Position numbers and translations under genes: made by a program
The notes under the pieces: generated by a model
Told to the model about the DNA's origin: nothing
Seen by the model: the letters and a program-made list of their open reading frames with translations, nothing else
The model's database searches: none
Shown here: positions 33,664 to 42,182 of the stretch, piece by piece
Position numbering within the stretch: position 1 is the first letter of the stretch
How the letters are laid out: the number at the start of each line of letters is the position of its first letter
Assembly: GCA_041389525.1 (NCBI GenBank)
Contig: JAWKRR010000020.1
Location: forward strand, 46,651 to 110,650
Length of the DNA: 64,000 nucleotides
Source of the DNA: JACKFB01 sp041389525
GTDB lineage: Bacteria > Myxococcota_A > UBA9042 > PHBI01 > JACKFB01
Direction of reading: 5' to 3'

Positions 33664-34431
33664 GTGCTGCGGGCTTTGATGCGCGAGGTCTCGCCTTCGT
33701 TTGGGCGAGCGTTGGTGCGGCGGCCTGGGGCGGTGGCGCCGGACGCGGGGCGGGCTGCGGCGCAGCACGCCGCGGTTGTGGCGGCGCTTCGGGCGCTGGG
33801 CGTCGAGGTGCGCGTGCTGGCGGGGTCGGCGCTCTGGCCGGACTGCTGCTTTGTGGAGGACGCCGCCGTCGTGAGTGACGGGCTGGCTTTCATCACTCGG
33901 CCGGGGGCGGAGTCGCGGCGGGGGGAGGTCGCGCTCGTGCGTGAGGCGCTGGCCGAGGTGCGGCCGGTGGTCGAGCTTTCGGCGCCGCTGCGCTTGGACG
34001 GCGGGGACGTCCTGCGTGTGGGGGACCGCCTGCTGGTGGGGCTGTCTCAGCGCTCGGACCCAGGAGCGGTCGAGGCGCTTCGGGACGCCTTTTCGCCTGA
34101 GGGGATCGAGGTGTTCGGGGTGGCGGTTGGCGACGCGCTCCACCTGAAGTGCCACGCCAGCGCGCCGGTGCCGGGGCTGTTGGTGAGCGTCGCGGGCTGG
34201 CTGCCGGACTCGCTCGTGCCGCCTGGGGTTGAGCGCGTGGTGGTTCCGGACGCGGAGGCTTACGCGGCGAACACCGTGGGGGTGGGCGAGACCGTGCTGG
34301 TGGCTGCTGGCTACCCGGAGACCTCGCGGCGCTTGCGGGCACACGGCCTTGAGGTCGTGGAGCTGGAGGTGGACGCCCTCGCGGCGGCGGACGGGTCGCT
34401 GACCTGTCTGTCGGTGCTCTACTCGGCCTGA
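33664..34431 (+). CDS. Dimethylarginine dimethylaminohydrolase-like amidinotransferase
   Basis: A 255-residue protein of the DDAH/arginine deiminase pentein fold. WPDCCFVEDAAVV near residue 61, LDGGDVLRVGDRLLVGLSQR, HLKCHAS (catalytic His) and the C-terminal GSLTCLSVLYSA (nucleophilic Cys) are all present. DDAH converts methylarginines to citrulline. GTG 33664 is favoured because GGAGG lies 6 nt before it, but ATG 33679 is also possible. Its 3' end overlaps the convergent MNIO-partner gene by 13 nt. A related deiminase activity is not excluded. Confidence 0.87.
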   Translation: MLRALMREVSPSFGRALVRRPGAVAPDAGRAAAQHAAVVAALRALGVEVRVLAGSALWPDCCFVEDAAVVSDGLAFITRPGAESRRGEVALVREALAEVRPVVELSAPLRLDGGDVLRVGDRLLVGLSQRSDPGAVEALRDAFSPEGIEVFGVAVGDALHLKCHASAPVPGLLVSVAGWLPDSLVPPGVERVVVPDAEAYAANTVGVGETVLVAAGYPETSRRLRAHGLEVVELEVDALAAADGSLTCLSVLYSA

Positions 34432-35246
34432 GTGGCCGGCTCGAGCAGGCCGTCGCTGAGCAGGTCGTCGAGGACCTCGGCGTCCTCGGGCGGTTCGGCG
34501 CCGTGGGCGCGCGCGATCGCCTGGAGCGCCTCACGGGAGGCGGGGGCGGCGGCGAGCAGATCGGCCAGGGCGTCGGGAAGCTCGGAGATGTCGAAGCTGC
34601 CATCGGCGAGGCGTTCGAGCAGGAGGGACTCGGTGGCGCTCGGTGATGGGAGGGGCAACCGCCCGAGATCGGGCGGCGTCTGGTAGAGGGCTTCGATGGG
34701 GTTCGGGCCCAGCGCGACGAGGTGGGCGCGGACGTGGGCGTACAGGGCCGAGGTGCCCTCGGGGAGGCGCGCGAGGGCGAAGCGTTCGGGTAGGGCGAGG
34801 TGGTCGGGAACTGAGGTGGCGCCTGGGGTTTTCGGGCGGCGCAGGGCGCTCAGGGCCGCCTCGAGCCGCGCCACGGCGGCGGTTCGGCGGTGGGGGGCGC
34901 TCAGGGCGGCGAGCCAGCGGCCGAAGATGGGCGCGAGGGCTTGGCGCGTCTGGATGGCGTCGTGAAACGCGGGCGAGGAGAAGAAGGCGTCCAGGTCCTG
35001 GGACCCGGCGTGGAGGACGAGGGCCAGCGAGGCAGGGTACTCGTCGAGCAGCGCCTTCAGGGTGCGGGTGCGGCGCATGGGGTCGAGGCGGAAGGGGCGC
35101 GGGTCGGCGTCGCGCAGCCAGCCGCGCTCGGCTGGGGTCAGCGCGACCTCGGCGAGGGCCGCGTCGGGGTCGGCGAAGGCCGCGGCGGCGAAGGCGGGGT
35201 CGTAGAGCAGGCGGACCAGCACGCGCTGGAGGGCTTGGTGGCTCAC
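34419..35246 (-). CDS. MNIO-associated helical partner protein
   Basis: A 275-residue, largely helical protein. GTG 35246 overlaps the stop of the DUF692 gene (GTGA), so translation is coupled. The N-terminal 80 residues (LLYDPAFAAAAFADPDAALA, LTPAERGWLRDADPRPF) have the DPxxAL-LTPxE pattern of small helical domains associated with peptide-modifying clusters; the rest is Ala/Leu/Pro-rich without a motif I know. In known MNIO systems the second gene encodes a substrate-recognition or chaperone protein (BufC/HvfC, TglI), so a partner role is inferred from position. Confidence 0.6.
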   Translation of the reverse strand: MSHQALQRVLVRLLYDPAFAAAAFADPDAALAEVALTPAERGWLRDADPRPFRLDPMRRTRTLKALLDEYPASLALVLHAGSQDLDAFFSSPAFHDAIQTRQALAPIFGRWLAALSAPHRRTAAVARLEAALSALRRPKTPGATSVPDHLALPERFALARLPEGTSALYAHVRAHLVALGPNPIEALYQTPPDLGRLPLPSPSATESLLLERLADGSFDISELPDALADLLAAAPASREALQAIARAHGAEPPEDAEVLDDLLSDGLLEPATQAE

Positions 35247-36148
35247 GGCGCGGCCTGGGTGGCCCGCAGCGGGGCGGAGGCGGCCGACGCGAGCAGGGCG
35301 TCGATGCGCTCGAAGCCGGGGAGGCAGGCGGGCAGGGGGTTGCGCTCGCACTCGTAGACGACGGCGCGCAGGTTGGGGGCGTGGGCGACGACGTGCGCGG
35401 CGATCTCCCAGGTGTCGGGCAGTATCTCGGGGCGGTGGTCGTCCTCGATGTAGGCGTAGCCGTCGTGGGCGTGGGTGCTGCCGCCGGCGATGTGGATCTC
35501 GACGACGCGGTCCAGGGGGAAGGCGTCGAGGCCGTGCAGCGGCGGCAGGCCCCGGGCGCGCTGGTAGATGGCCAGGTGGGCGCAGTCCAGCAGCATGCCG
35601 GTGTCGGCGCGGTCGAGGACGCGGGCGAAGAAGTCGAGGAGGTGGAGGTCGCCGAGATAGACGTGGCCGGGCGGGTTCTCGGGCAGGACCTCGCGGCCGG
35701 TGGCCTCGCGCAGGCGGGCGATGCCGGCGGCTTGGTCGGAGGCCGCCTCGTCGCACAGGATCGGCGGGAGCAGCAGCATCTGGGCGCGGTCGCGGGGGCC
35801 GAAATGCCACAGGCCGGCGTCACCGCACAGCCAAGCCGGGCGCAGGGCGTCGGCGAGCGAGGACACGCCTTTTAGCCAGGCGGCGTCGAAGTCCTCGGGC
35901 TCGTCGAGGTTGATGTCGAGGAAGTGATAGGTCGCGGGGCGTCCGGACGCGGCCCAGGCACGCGCGGCCGAATCGAGGCCCTTGTCCACCTCGACGCCGA
36001 CCTCGAGAAAGCGGGCGTAAGACGGGTGGCCGCTGCTCAGGGCGGCGACGTCGAGGGCTCCGTCTTGGGTGGACGCGCCGTACTCCGTCGAGACGCCGAG
36101 GCCGAGGGCGGGGAGGGCGGCGAGCCTGCGGTCGAAGGGTGAGGCCAT
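35243..36148 (-). CDS. MNIO (DUF692) multinuclear non-haem iron enzyme
   Basis: A 301-residue TIM-barrel protein of the DUF692/MNIO family. ATG 36148 shares a base with the aat stop (TGATG). Likely metal ligands are in ENPPGHVYLGDLHLLDF (Glu), GMLLDCAHLAIYQR (Asp, His), EIHIAGGS (His) and DGYAYIEDDHRPEI (His). Characterised members (TglH, MbnB, BufB) oxidatively modify Cys or other residues of peptides. No short Cys-bearing precursor gene is evident nearby. It is sandwiched between aat and its partner gene in one operon. Confidence 0.82.
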   Translation of the reverse strand: MASPFDRRLAALPALGLGVSTEYGASTQDGALDVAALSSGHPSYARFLEVGVEVDKGLDSAARAWAASGRPATYHFLDINLDEPEDFDAAWLKGVSSLADALRPAWLCGDAGLWHFGPRDRAQMLLLPPILCDEAASDQAAGIARLREATGREVLPENPPGHVYLGDLHLLDFFARVLDRADTGMLLDCAHLAIYQRARGLPPLHGLDAFPLDRVVEIHIAGGSTHAHDGYAYIEDDHRPEILPDTWEIAAHVVAHAPNLRAVVYECERNPLPACLPGFERIDALLASAASAPLRATQAAP

Positions 36149-36849
36149 CAAGCCAGCCCGAGATCGGGGTCGAACCGCCACTTGCCGATGCGGTCGCCGG
36201 CGTGGAGGGCCTCACGCAGCTCGCCCAGGTAGGCGCGGCGCGGGACCTCGTGGGCGCCGAAGCGGGCGAGGTGCTCGGTGTAGACTTGGCAGTCGATGAG
36301 CTCGATACCCCAGCGCTGGAGCTGGGCGACGAAGGTCGCGAAGGCGATCTTCGACGCGTCGGGGCGCAGGGCGAACATCGACTCGCCGAAGTAGGCGGCG
36401 CCGAGGCTGACTCCGTAGAGGCCACCGACCAGCTCGCCGTCGAGCCAGGCCTCGACGGAGTGGGCGTATCCCAGCTCGTGCAGGAGCTCGTAGGCGGAGA
36501 CCATCTCCTCGGTGATCCAGGTCCCGTCTTGGCCGGGGCGGGGAAACTCCGAGCAGTGGCGGATGACCTGGGCGAACGCGGTGTCCAGGCGCAGCTCGAA
36601 GGGGCGCTGCCGCATGGTCTTTTTCAGGCTGCGGCCGACGTGGAGCTCGCTGGCGTGGAGGATCATGCGGGGGTTCGGCGAGTGCCAGAGGTAGGGCATC
36701 CCCTCGTCGAACCAGGGGAAGATGCCCAGGCGATACCCCAGGAGGAGGCGCTCCGGGCGTAGGTCACCGCCCAGAGCTAGCAGTCCGGAGGGGCTGGCTA
36801 GCTCTGGGTCGGGGAAGACGAGCTCATCGGTCAGCGCAAAGACGGGCAT
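36148..36849 (-). CDS. aat: Leucyl/phenylalanyl-tRNA-protein transferase
   Basis: A 233-residue enzyme that adds Leu or Phe to proteins with N-terminal Lys or Arg, feeding the ClpS/ClpAP N-degron pathway. Signatures in order: GLLALGGDL, YRLGIFPWFDEG, LWHSPNPR, TWITEEMVSAYELLHELG, GGLYGVSLGAAYFGESMF, SKIAFATF and LIDCQVYTEHLARFGAHEVPR (two overlapping blocks). Length is typical. It is the first gene of the aat-MNIO-partner operon, an unusual pairing. Confidence 0.96.
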   Translation of the reverse strand: MPVFALTDELVFPDPELASPSGLLALGGDLRPERLLLGYRLGIFPWFDEGMPYLWHSPNPRMILHASELHVGRSLKKTMRQRPFELRLDTAFAQVIRHCSEFPRPGQDGTWITEEMVSAYELLHELGYAHSVEAWLDGELVGGLYGVSLGAAYFGESMFALRPDASKIAFATFVAQLQRWGIELIDCQVYTEHLARFGAHEVPRRAYLGELREALHAGDRIGKWRFDPDLGLA

Positions 36850-36914
36850 GGGAGCCGTAGGATCGGGGTGTCTCTGACGGAGGCCGAGGCGCGGGAGCTG
36901 GCTGGCTAGTCGGC

Positions 36915-38225
36915 CTACTTCGAGGCGTAGCTCGGTTCGAAGGCCTTCGAGAGGTCGCCAAACCGGTAGGAGAAGTCGAGGTAGATGCCGTGCAGATTGA
37001 TGGCGTACTTGCCCGGACCGCCGCAGCCGGCGCAGCTCTCACGGCCGGCTTGGTCGGTGACATCCACCGTGGTCGAGCCGGTGCGGTAGGCGTAGGCGAA
37101 GTTCGTCGACCAGCGCGGCGTCGAGTAGCCGACGCCCATGGTGGCGGAGTGGGTCGCGGTGGGCGGGGTGCCGAAGGCGGTGGGGTACTTCTTGGTGTTG
37201 ACGCGGTCGTCGAACACATAGCCAAGTCGCAGTGCGAGCGAATTCCCGCCGCCAGAGAGCGGGAGCCGGTACTCGCCGCCGAGGCGCAGGGTGAGGTTGT
37301 CGGCCCAGTTCAGGACGTTGAAGACCGTGGCCGGCTCGCCGTTCTCCTTGGTCAGCGTGAAGTTCTGCGTCGTGTTGACCGACTGGAAGGTGTACTCGAA
37401 GTCGAGGGCGGCGCCGAAGCGCTTGATGTCGAAGCGAGTGCCGATGCCGAGCTTCGGGGGAAGCTGGAACTTGCCCTTGATGTCGGTTCCGGCGACCGCG
37501 GCGACGCCCTTCTTGTCCTTCACGTCCGTGACGGTCTTGGTGCGGTAGGTCAGGCCCAAGGAGAACATGTCGTTGACCTGCCACTGGATGCCGACGCGGG
37601 CGCCCAGGGGCGAGAAGCCCGTCATCTTCGCGTCGAAGAGGGTCACTGAGCCGTTGTCGGTGCCCTTGAAGCGGTCGAGGCTGACGTAGGTGAAACGCCA
37701 GGCTGCGCCGATGGTCAGGCCCTTGACGATCTCGAAGGCGATGGCCGGCGCTGCCTCCAGGAAGAGGAGCGTCGTCTCGTCGGTCCAGCTCGCCGGGCCG
37801 TTGGTGTACTTGTAGGTACCGCCGGCTGAGGCGCCCGGGTAGACCGCGATGCCGGCCTTCAGGCGGTCGGTGATGCGGAAGTTCGCGCCGAGCAGGAAGA
37901 GCGGGGCCACCGTCAACTCAGACTTCAGCGACTCGGTCGCGCCGGTGCCGGGGTGCGCGTTGATGTTAGCCCACGAGCAGGGAGACATCGACGAGCAGCT
38001 CGGCGCTGCCGCGCAGTCGCGCGACGCCGGCGGGGTTGTGGAAGATGGCAGAACCATCGCCCACGGACCCGATGGCCGTGCCGCCCATGCCCATGTGGCG
38101 GGCGGTGTAGAGGATGGGGTGTCGTAGCCAGCCCCGAAGGACTGGCTAGTCATGCACAGAGTCACGGCGAGCGCGAGGCCCGAGACCGTGATGGGCCCGC
38201 GGGCCGCGCGTCCGCCGTGTGTCAT
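36915..38225 (-). CDS. FadL/OmpP1/TodX-type porin with two compensating frameshifts
   Basis: An outer-membrane long-chain fatty acid or hydrocarbon transporter. A signal peptide (to FGA) is followed by GYDTP, then about 50 residues that make no sense in the displayed frame. The +1-related frame reads ILYTARHMGMGGTAIG, GDGSAIFHNPAGVARL and ELLVDVSLLVG, the conserved FadL N-terminus with its NPAG motif. Restoring it needs one added base in the G-run at 38116-38119 and removal of one at 37968. From NINAHPGTG onward the displayed frame is correct to the terminal Tyr/Phe-rich strands. Either assembly error or real compensating mutations. Confidence 0.85.
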   Translation of the reverse strand: MTHGGRAARGPITVSGLALAVTLCMTSQSFGAGYDTPSSTPPATWAWAARPSGPWAMVLPSSTTPPASRDCAAAPSCSSMSPCSWANINAHPGTGATESLKSELTVAPLFLLGANFRITDRLKAGIAVYPGASAGGTYKYTNGPASWTDETTLLFLEAAPAIAFEIVKGLTIGAAWRFTYVSLDRFKGTDNGSVTLFDAKMTGFSPLGARVGIQWQVNDMFSLGLTYRTKTVTDVKDKKGVAAVAGTDIKGKFQLPPKLGIGTRFDIKRFGAALDFEYTFQSVNTTQNFTLTKENGEPATVFNVLNWADNLTLRLGGEYRLPLSGGGNSLALRLGYVFDDRVNTKKYPTAFGTPPTATHSATMGVGYSTPRWSTNFAYAYRTGSTTVDVTDQAGRESCAGCGGPGKYAINLHGIYLDFSYRFGDLSKAFEPSYASK

Positions 38226-38237
38226 CTGTATCCCCTC

Positions 38238-38765
38238 TTAGTTCGAGGCCGGCGGCGTCAGGCCGCTGCAGGTGTAGAAGGGCGCGTTGCAGCCGGCCGT
38301 CTCGCGGCAGGCCGAGCAGGCTTCCGGAGTGCCGAGGCACTCGGCGAGGCAGTTGTTCTTCGCGCAGAGGGCCGCGACTGCGTAGCAGTCGGCGCAGCCG
38401 CCGGTGATGCCGGTGACCTCCTCCATGACGCCTTCCTTGGTGCACTGCGTGAACTCGGCGTCCTCAGACTTGCCGCTGAGGAAGCAGGCTTGGCCCTTGC
38501 TCGACGCGACCGCAGACGGGTCCTTCGCGGCGATCGCGGCCTGGTCCGCGGCGTTGGTGCAGGCGCCGGACGCGACCACGTCCGTCGTCGTATCGGGGAC
38601 GACGTCGGCGGTGGTGTCGGGCGTGACATCCGCGGTGGTGTCGGGCGTCACGTCGGCCACGACGTCGCCGGTGTTGTTGTTGCTGTCGTCGTCGCAGGCG
38701 ACGGTCGCGAACGCGAGGGCGAGGGCCGTCGCGCCGATGAGGAGATGACGGGTGATTCGCATCAT
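38238..38765 (-). CDS. Small Cys-rich lipoprotein with Asp/Thr tether
   Basis: A 175-residue lipoprotein. ATG 38765 follows AGGAG; the signal peptide ends in ATVAC. Immediately after the lipidated Cys come DDDSNNN and a tether of repeats such as DVTPDTTADV. From about residue 68 there is a Cys-rich domain (ACTNAAD...CADCY...C...NC...C..C) that is clearly homologous to the C-terminal domain of the lipoprotein at 42183-44063. No known family recognised. It lies just upstream of the FadL-type gene on the same strand (13-nt gap), suggesting cotranscription. Confidence 0.8.
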   Translation of the reverse strand: MMRITRHLLIGATALALAFATVACDDDSNNNTGDVVADVTPDTTADVTPDTTADVVPDTTTDVVASGACTNAADQAAIAAKDPSAVASSKGQACFLSGKSEDAEFTQCTKEGVMEEVTGITGGCADCYAVAALCAKNNCLAECLGTPEACSACRETAGCNAPFYTCSGLTPPASN

Positions 38766-38893
38766 GGAAGACGCTCCTGAACATTGGGGTCGGGTGGGGG
38801 ACAAGACTGTGCGGAAGTATGCGGAATGGTGGCGCGGCGCGCAAGAGACCCCAAGGTTTAGCTCGGCGCGTTGATTTCCGCGGGGCGGCGAGC

Positions 38894-39832
38894 TCATCGG
38901 CCGTCGTCGGCTTGGGCGAGCAGCTCGTCGTCCAAGACCTTGCAGATCGCGTCCTTACGGGCGGAGAGGCCCAGGCCGATGAAGGCGATGGCGGTGGCAC
39001 CGGTCATCGGGGTGCTGTCCCAGTCGAGCTGGCCCGGCATCCCGTTGACGCAGTGGGTCTTGTCGTAGCAGCGCAGGCCACCCTTGAAGCGCGCGATGGC
39101 GCCGCCGGGCAGGTTGAGGAGGCGGTGGCCGAAGGCGACGCGGTCGAAGCAGCGGACGTCGGAGGTGTAGACGAAGGCCTCGAACTCGGCTGGGACGTCG
39201 TCGCCCCAGTCGACGCTGACGATGGCGGCGCGGGTGTCCTCAGGCAGCGGGGCGAGCACGTCCTGGCGCCGGACCTGGCCCATGTAGCAGAAGGTGATCG
39301 CGGCCGCGGGGTTGTGCTGGCGGATCTGGTCGCGGATCTCGGCGAGATCCGCCTCCTGGACCTTGTCGGTCTTGTTGACGACGACGATGTCGGCGACGCG
39401 GACCTGGCCCCAGAGCTGCGGGGCGAAGTGCTTGGCGTGCTGCAGGAAGGCGCCGGCGTCGAGGACGGTCGCTGTGCGCCCGAAGACCGCGTCGCGGGCG
39501 ATCACCGGGTCGGCGGCGAGGCGTTTGGCGACGGCGCTGATGTGGGTGACGCCGCTGGTCTCGAGGAAGACGCGCGCGTGATTTCCGGACTCGACGAGGG
39601 CGCGGACGCCGGACACGTAGGCGTCGGCTTGCCCGCTGAGGGGGCCGCCCGAGAACTGAACGACGTAGGCGCCGCTGGCCCGCAGCATGTCCGCGTCGAA
39701 GCCCTGCTCGGCGAACTCGCCGACCACCACGGCTGGGGTCCCCTCGCCGAGCTTGCCCTCGACGAGGTGGCGCAGGGTCGTGGTTTTTCCAGCGCCGAGA
39801 ATTCCGGTGACGACATTGAGGGTCACGCTCAC
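38894..39832 (-). CDS. COG0523/CobW-like GTPase lacking the CxCC motif
   Basis: A 312-residue G3E-family GTPase: Walker A GILGAGKTT (residues 10-18), Walker B-like VFLETSG, NKTD guanine-specificity motif, then a C-terminal CobW-type domain (FVYTSDVRCFDRVAFGH). COG0523 proteins are metallochaperones or metal insertases, often for zinc, cobalt or nitrile hydratase iron. The usual CxCC metal site after the Walker A strand is replaced by QFSGGPLSG. It may use other ligands (DKTHCVNG). Divergent from nadA by 145 nt. Confidence 0.83.
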   Translation of the reverse strand: MSVTLNVVTGILGAGKTTTLRHLVEGKLGEGTPAVVVGEFAEQGFDADMLRASGAYVVQFSGGPLSGQADAYVSGVRALVESGNHARVFLETSGVTHISAVAKRLAADPVIARDAVFGRTATVLDAGAFLQHAKHFAPQLWGQVRVADIVVVNKTDKVQEADLAEIRDQIRQHNPAAAITFCYMGQVRRQDVLAPLPEDTRAAIVSVDWGDDVPAEFEAFVYTSDVRCFDRVAFGHRLLNLPGGAIARFKGGLRCYDKTHCVNGMPGQLDWDSTPMTGATAIAFIGLGLSARKDAICKVLDDELLAQADDGR

Positions 39833-39977
39833 GCAGGCCTCCGGGCGGTCGTGGTCCAGCAGCGCGGCGGATTATCGCAAAGCGGTGGCGCCTTGGCGAA
39901 CGACCGCGAGCGTGACTCGATGGTTTGCAGGGGCGGGGCAGGTCGCTAGAGTCTGCGCGCCCGACCGAGGAGGTCTC

Positions 39978-41213
39978 ATGGAGTCATCTGCGCCGTCGTC
40001 CGCGTCCGTCGCCACGCCCCAGGTCGAGTTGGACCGCTCGATGCGCTCGAGCGGCATCGAGCTGACGCCCCAGATGCCGATCTGTCAGACCGACCTGCCG
40101 CTGGATTGGTATCAGGCGGAGCTGCGGCCCTACGCCGAGGAGTACCTGGCGTTGCCGAATCGCACGCCCGAGATCGTGCTGCCCTGGATGGACAGCTACA
40201 TCGTGCCGGCGATGAAGCACTTCGACAGCCGCATCATGCTGCTGGCCCACTTTTATATGGGTGGCGAGATCGTGAAGCTGGTCGAGCGCTACGGCGGGCA
40301 CATCGCCGATTCTTACGCGCTGGCGCGCTTGGCGGAGCTGAATCCGCAGACCGAGATCTTCGTGGAGTCCGCCGTCCACTTCATGGCGGAGACCATCGCG
40401 TTGCTGGCCCACCCGCATCAGGAGGTGTGGATCACCAACCCGAAGTCGGGCTGCACGATGGAGGCGCTGGCGAAGGAGGAGATGGTGCAGCCGGCGTTCG
40501 AGGCGCTGCAGGCGCGCTACGGCGATGAGCTGATGGTCATCTGCTACATGAACACCAGCGGGCGGCTCAAGGCGATGGCCGGGCGCACCGGCGGGGCGGT
40601 CTGCACCAGCGCCAACGCGGGCGTCATCATGCGCTGGGCGCGCGAGCAGGGGCGGCGCATCTTCTTCATCCCCGACCGGCACCTGGGCGAGAACTCGGGG
40701 CGGCAGGTGGGGATCGATCCCGAGCGCATGTTCCTGTGGCCGGCGGGGTTTGCGGGCGCGCGGATGGCCATCGAGGACATGCCGGCGGCTGAGCAGGCGC
40801 GGTTGGACAGGGCGGAGCTGATCTTGTGGGGCTCGTTCTGCGGCGTGCACACGGTGTTCCGGCCCGAGCACGTCCAGTGGTGGCGCGAGAAGGGATTTCG
40901 CGTGCTGGTCCACCCGGAGTGCTCGCACGACGTGGTCAGCGTGGCCGACGGGTCGGGCTCGACGAACTACCTGTGGCGCGCGGTGTCGGAGGCGCCCAAG
41001 GGCTCGCGCATCGCCATCGGCACCGAGGGGCACTTCGTGCGCAACGCCATGGACTTGGGGGCGCGGCTGGGGGTCGAGGTCGTGAACCTCGCCGGCGTCG
41101 ATGACCCGCGCTTTCCGTCGATGGGGTGCGGCTGCGCGACCATGAGCCGCAACGATCCGCCACATCTGGTGGGGATCTTGGACCTGCTGCGGAAGGGCAG
41201 GGGCCGCCGCTGA
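39978..41213 (+). CDS. nadA: Quinolinate synthase
   Basis: A 411-residue [4Fe-4S] enzyme that condenses iminoaspartate with DHAP to quinolinate, the NadB-dependent step of NAD synthesis. GAGGAGG precedes ATG 39978. Candidate motifs are LLAHFYMGGEIVKLV (substrate His), SGCTMEALAKEEM, VCTSANA, IFFIPDRHLGEN, HPECSHDVV and MGCGCATMSRNDP, which supply the cluster cysteines. It has a longer N-terminus than the compact type. It is separated from nadB by 30 kb; nadC is not in the window. Confidence 0.96.
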   Translation: MESSAPSSASVATPQVELDRSMRSSGIELTPQMPICQTDLPLDWYQAELRPYAEEYLALPNRTPEIVLPWMDSYIVPAMKHFDSRIMLLAHFYMGGEIVKLVERYGGHIADSYALARLAELNPQTEIFVESAVHFMAETIALLAHPHQEVWITNPKSGCTMEALAKEEMVQPAFEALQARYGDELMVICYMNTSGRLKAMAGRTGGAVCTSANAGVIMRWAREQGRRIFFIPDRHLGENSGRQVGIDPERMFLWPAGFAGARMAIEDMPAAEQARLDRAELILWGSFCGVHTVFRPEHVQWWREKGFRVLVHPECSHDVVSVADGSGSTNYLWRAVSEAPKGSRIAIGTEGHFVRNAMDLGARLGVEVVNLAGVDDPRFPSMGCGCATMSRNDPPHLVGILDLLRKGRGRR

Positions 41214-41333
41214 ATCAGGTGCTCGCGGGCGACGCGGTCGACGAGGTCACGGGACATCGCGAGCGGCTGGACCAGGCGACGCAGGGCGACCCTCGCCTCC
41301 GATGCGCGGCTGGCGCTGCGGCGGATGATCGTC

Positions 41334-42176
41334 TCACCAGCGAGGCCGCGGCCGGCTGCTGAACGGTGATTCAGCGGGGGCGCGCACGTAGCCGCCGTCG
41401 ACCGCGACGGTGGTGCCGGTGATGAACGAGGCGTCCGGTGAGGTCAGCCCAGCTTGATGGCGCGGGCGACCTCGTCGGTGCGGGGCGGCGAGGGGTGTTG
41501 ATGGCGCCCACCTCGGCGTGGGCTCGGCGCGCAGGCCCTCGGGGTCGCGGCCGGATTCGGCGGCGTCGCGCTGGAGGTCGCGCTCCCGGTGCTCGGTCCA
41601 GACGGGGCCGAGGCGATGCCGACGACGCGGATGGCGCGGGGCCAACTCGCGGGCGAGGGTGACGGTGAGGTGGTGCAGGCCCGCTTTGGTGGCGCCGTAG
41701 CTGGGAGCCGTGATGTCCATGGCCTGGAAGCCGAAGGCGCTGGAGACCAGGGCGATGGCGCCGCGGCCGTCGGGTAGGTGGGGGGCGGCGCGGCGGGCGA
41801 GGCGGGCGGCGCCCATGAGGTTGACGCCGAACGCGTAGGCCCAGTCGGATTCGAAGGTGGCGTCGTCGCTGGCTAGCGTGGGGGCGGGGCCGCCGCCGCC
41901 GGCCGCGTGGACGAGGATGTCGACGCCGCCCAGCGCCGCGAGGGCTGCGTCGGCGAAGGCGTCGACGCCCGCGGGGGAGGCCACGTCGGCGCTGACCTGG
42001 GCCACCGATGCGGCGCCCGCGGCTTCGAGCGCGCGGGCGGCGGTCGCCAGGGGGCCCGGGCGGCGCGCGCAGATGGCGACGTGGGCGCCGGCGCGCGCGA
42101 AGGCGAGGGCGGCGGCGAGCCCGATGCCCTCACTCGCGCCGGAGAGCCAGACGCGAGCTGGAGATTCGACGGTCAC
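41334..42176 (-). pseudogene. Short-chain dehydrogenase/reductase with multiple indels
   Basis: The N-terminal half is a normal SDR: SGASEGIGLAAALAFARAGA (NAD(P) motif), VHAAGGGG, then the catalytic Ser (LVSSAFGF) and YGATKAG (Tyr-x-x-x-Lys). After ELAPR (41640-41660) the frame breaks: shifted frames read AIRVVGIA before GPVWTEHRERD, and EVGAINTP, TDEVARAI near 41460-41520, before the displayed frame resumes at LTSPDASFITGTTVAVDGGYV. At least four small indels are needed. The gene is damaged or the assembly is inaccurate. Likely ancestral role: NAD(P)-dependent oxidation or reduction of an unknown substrate. Confidence 0.8.
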
Positions 42177-42182
42177 CCGCGC

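Noticed and set aside
41214..41333. A short minus-strand open frame (reading MSRDLVDRVAREHLI) between nadA and the SDR
   Set aside because: It is about 40 codons before running antisense into nadA, with no start signal or similarity; too little to call a gene.
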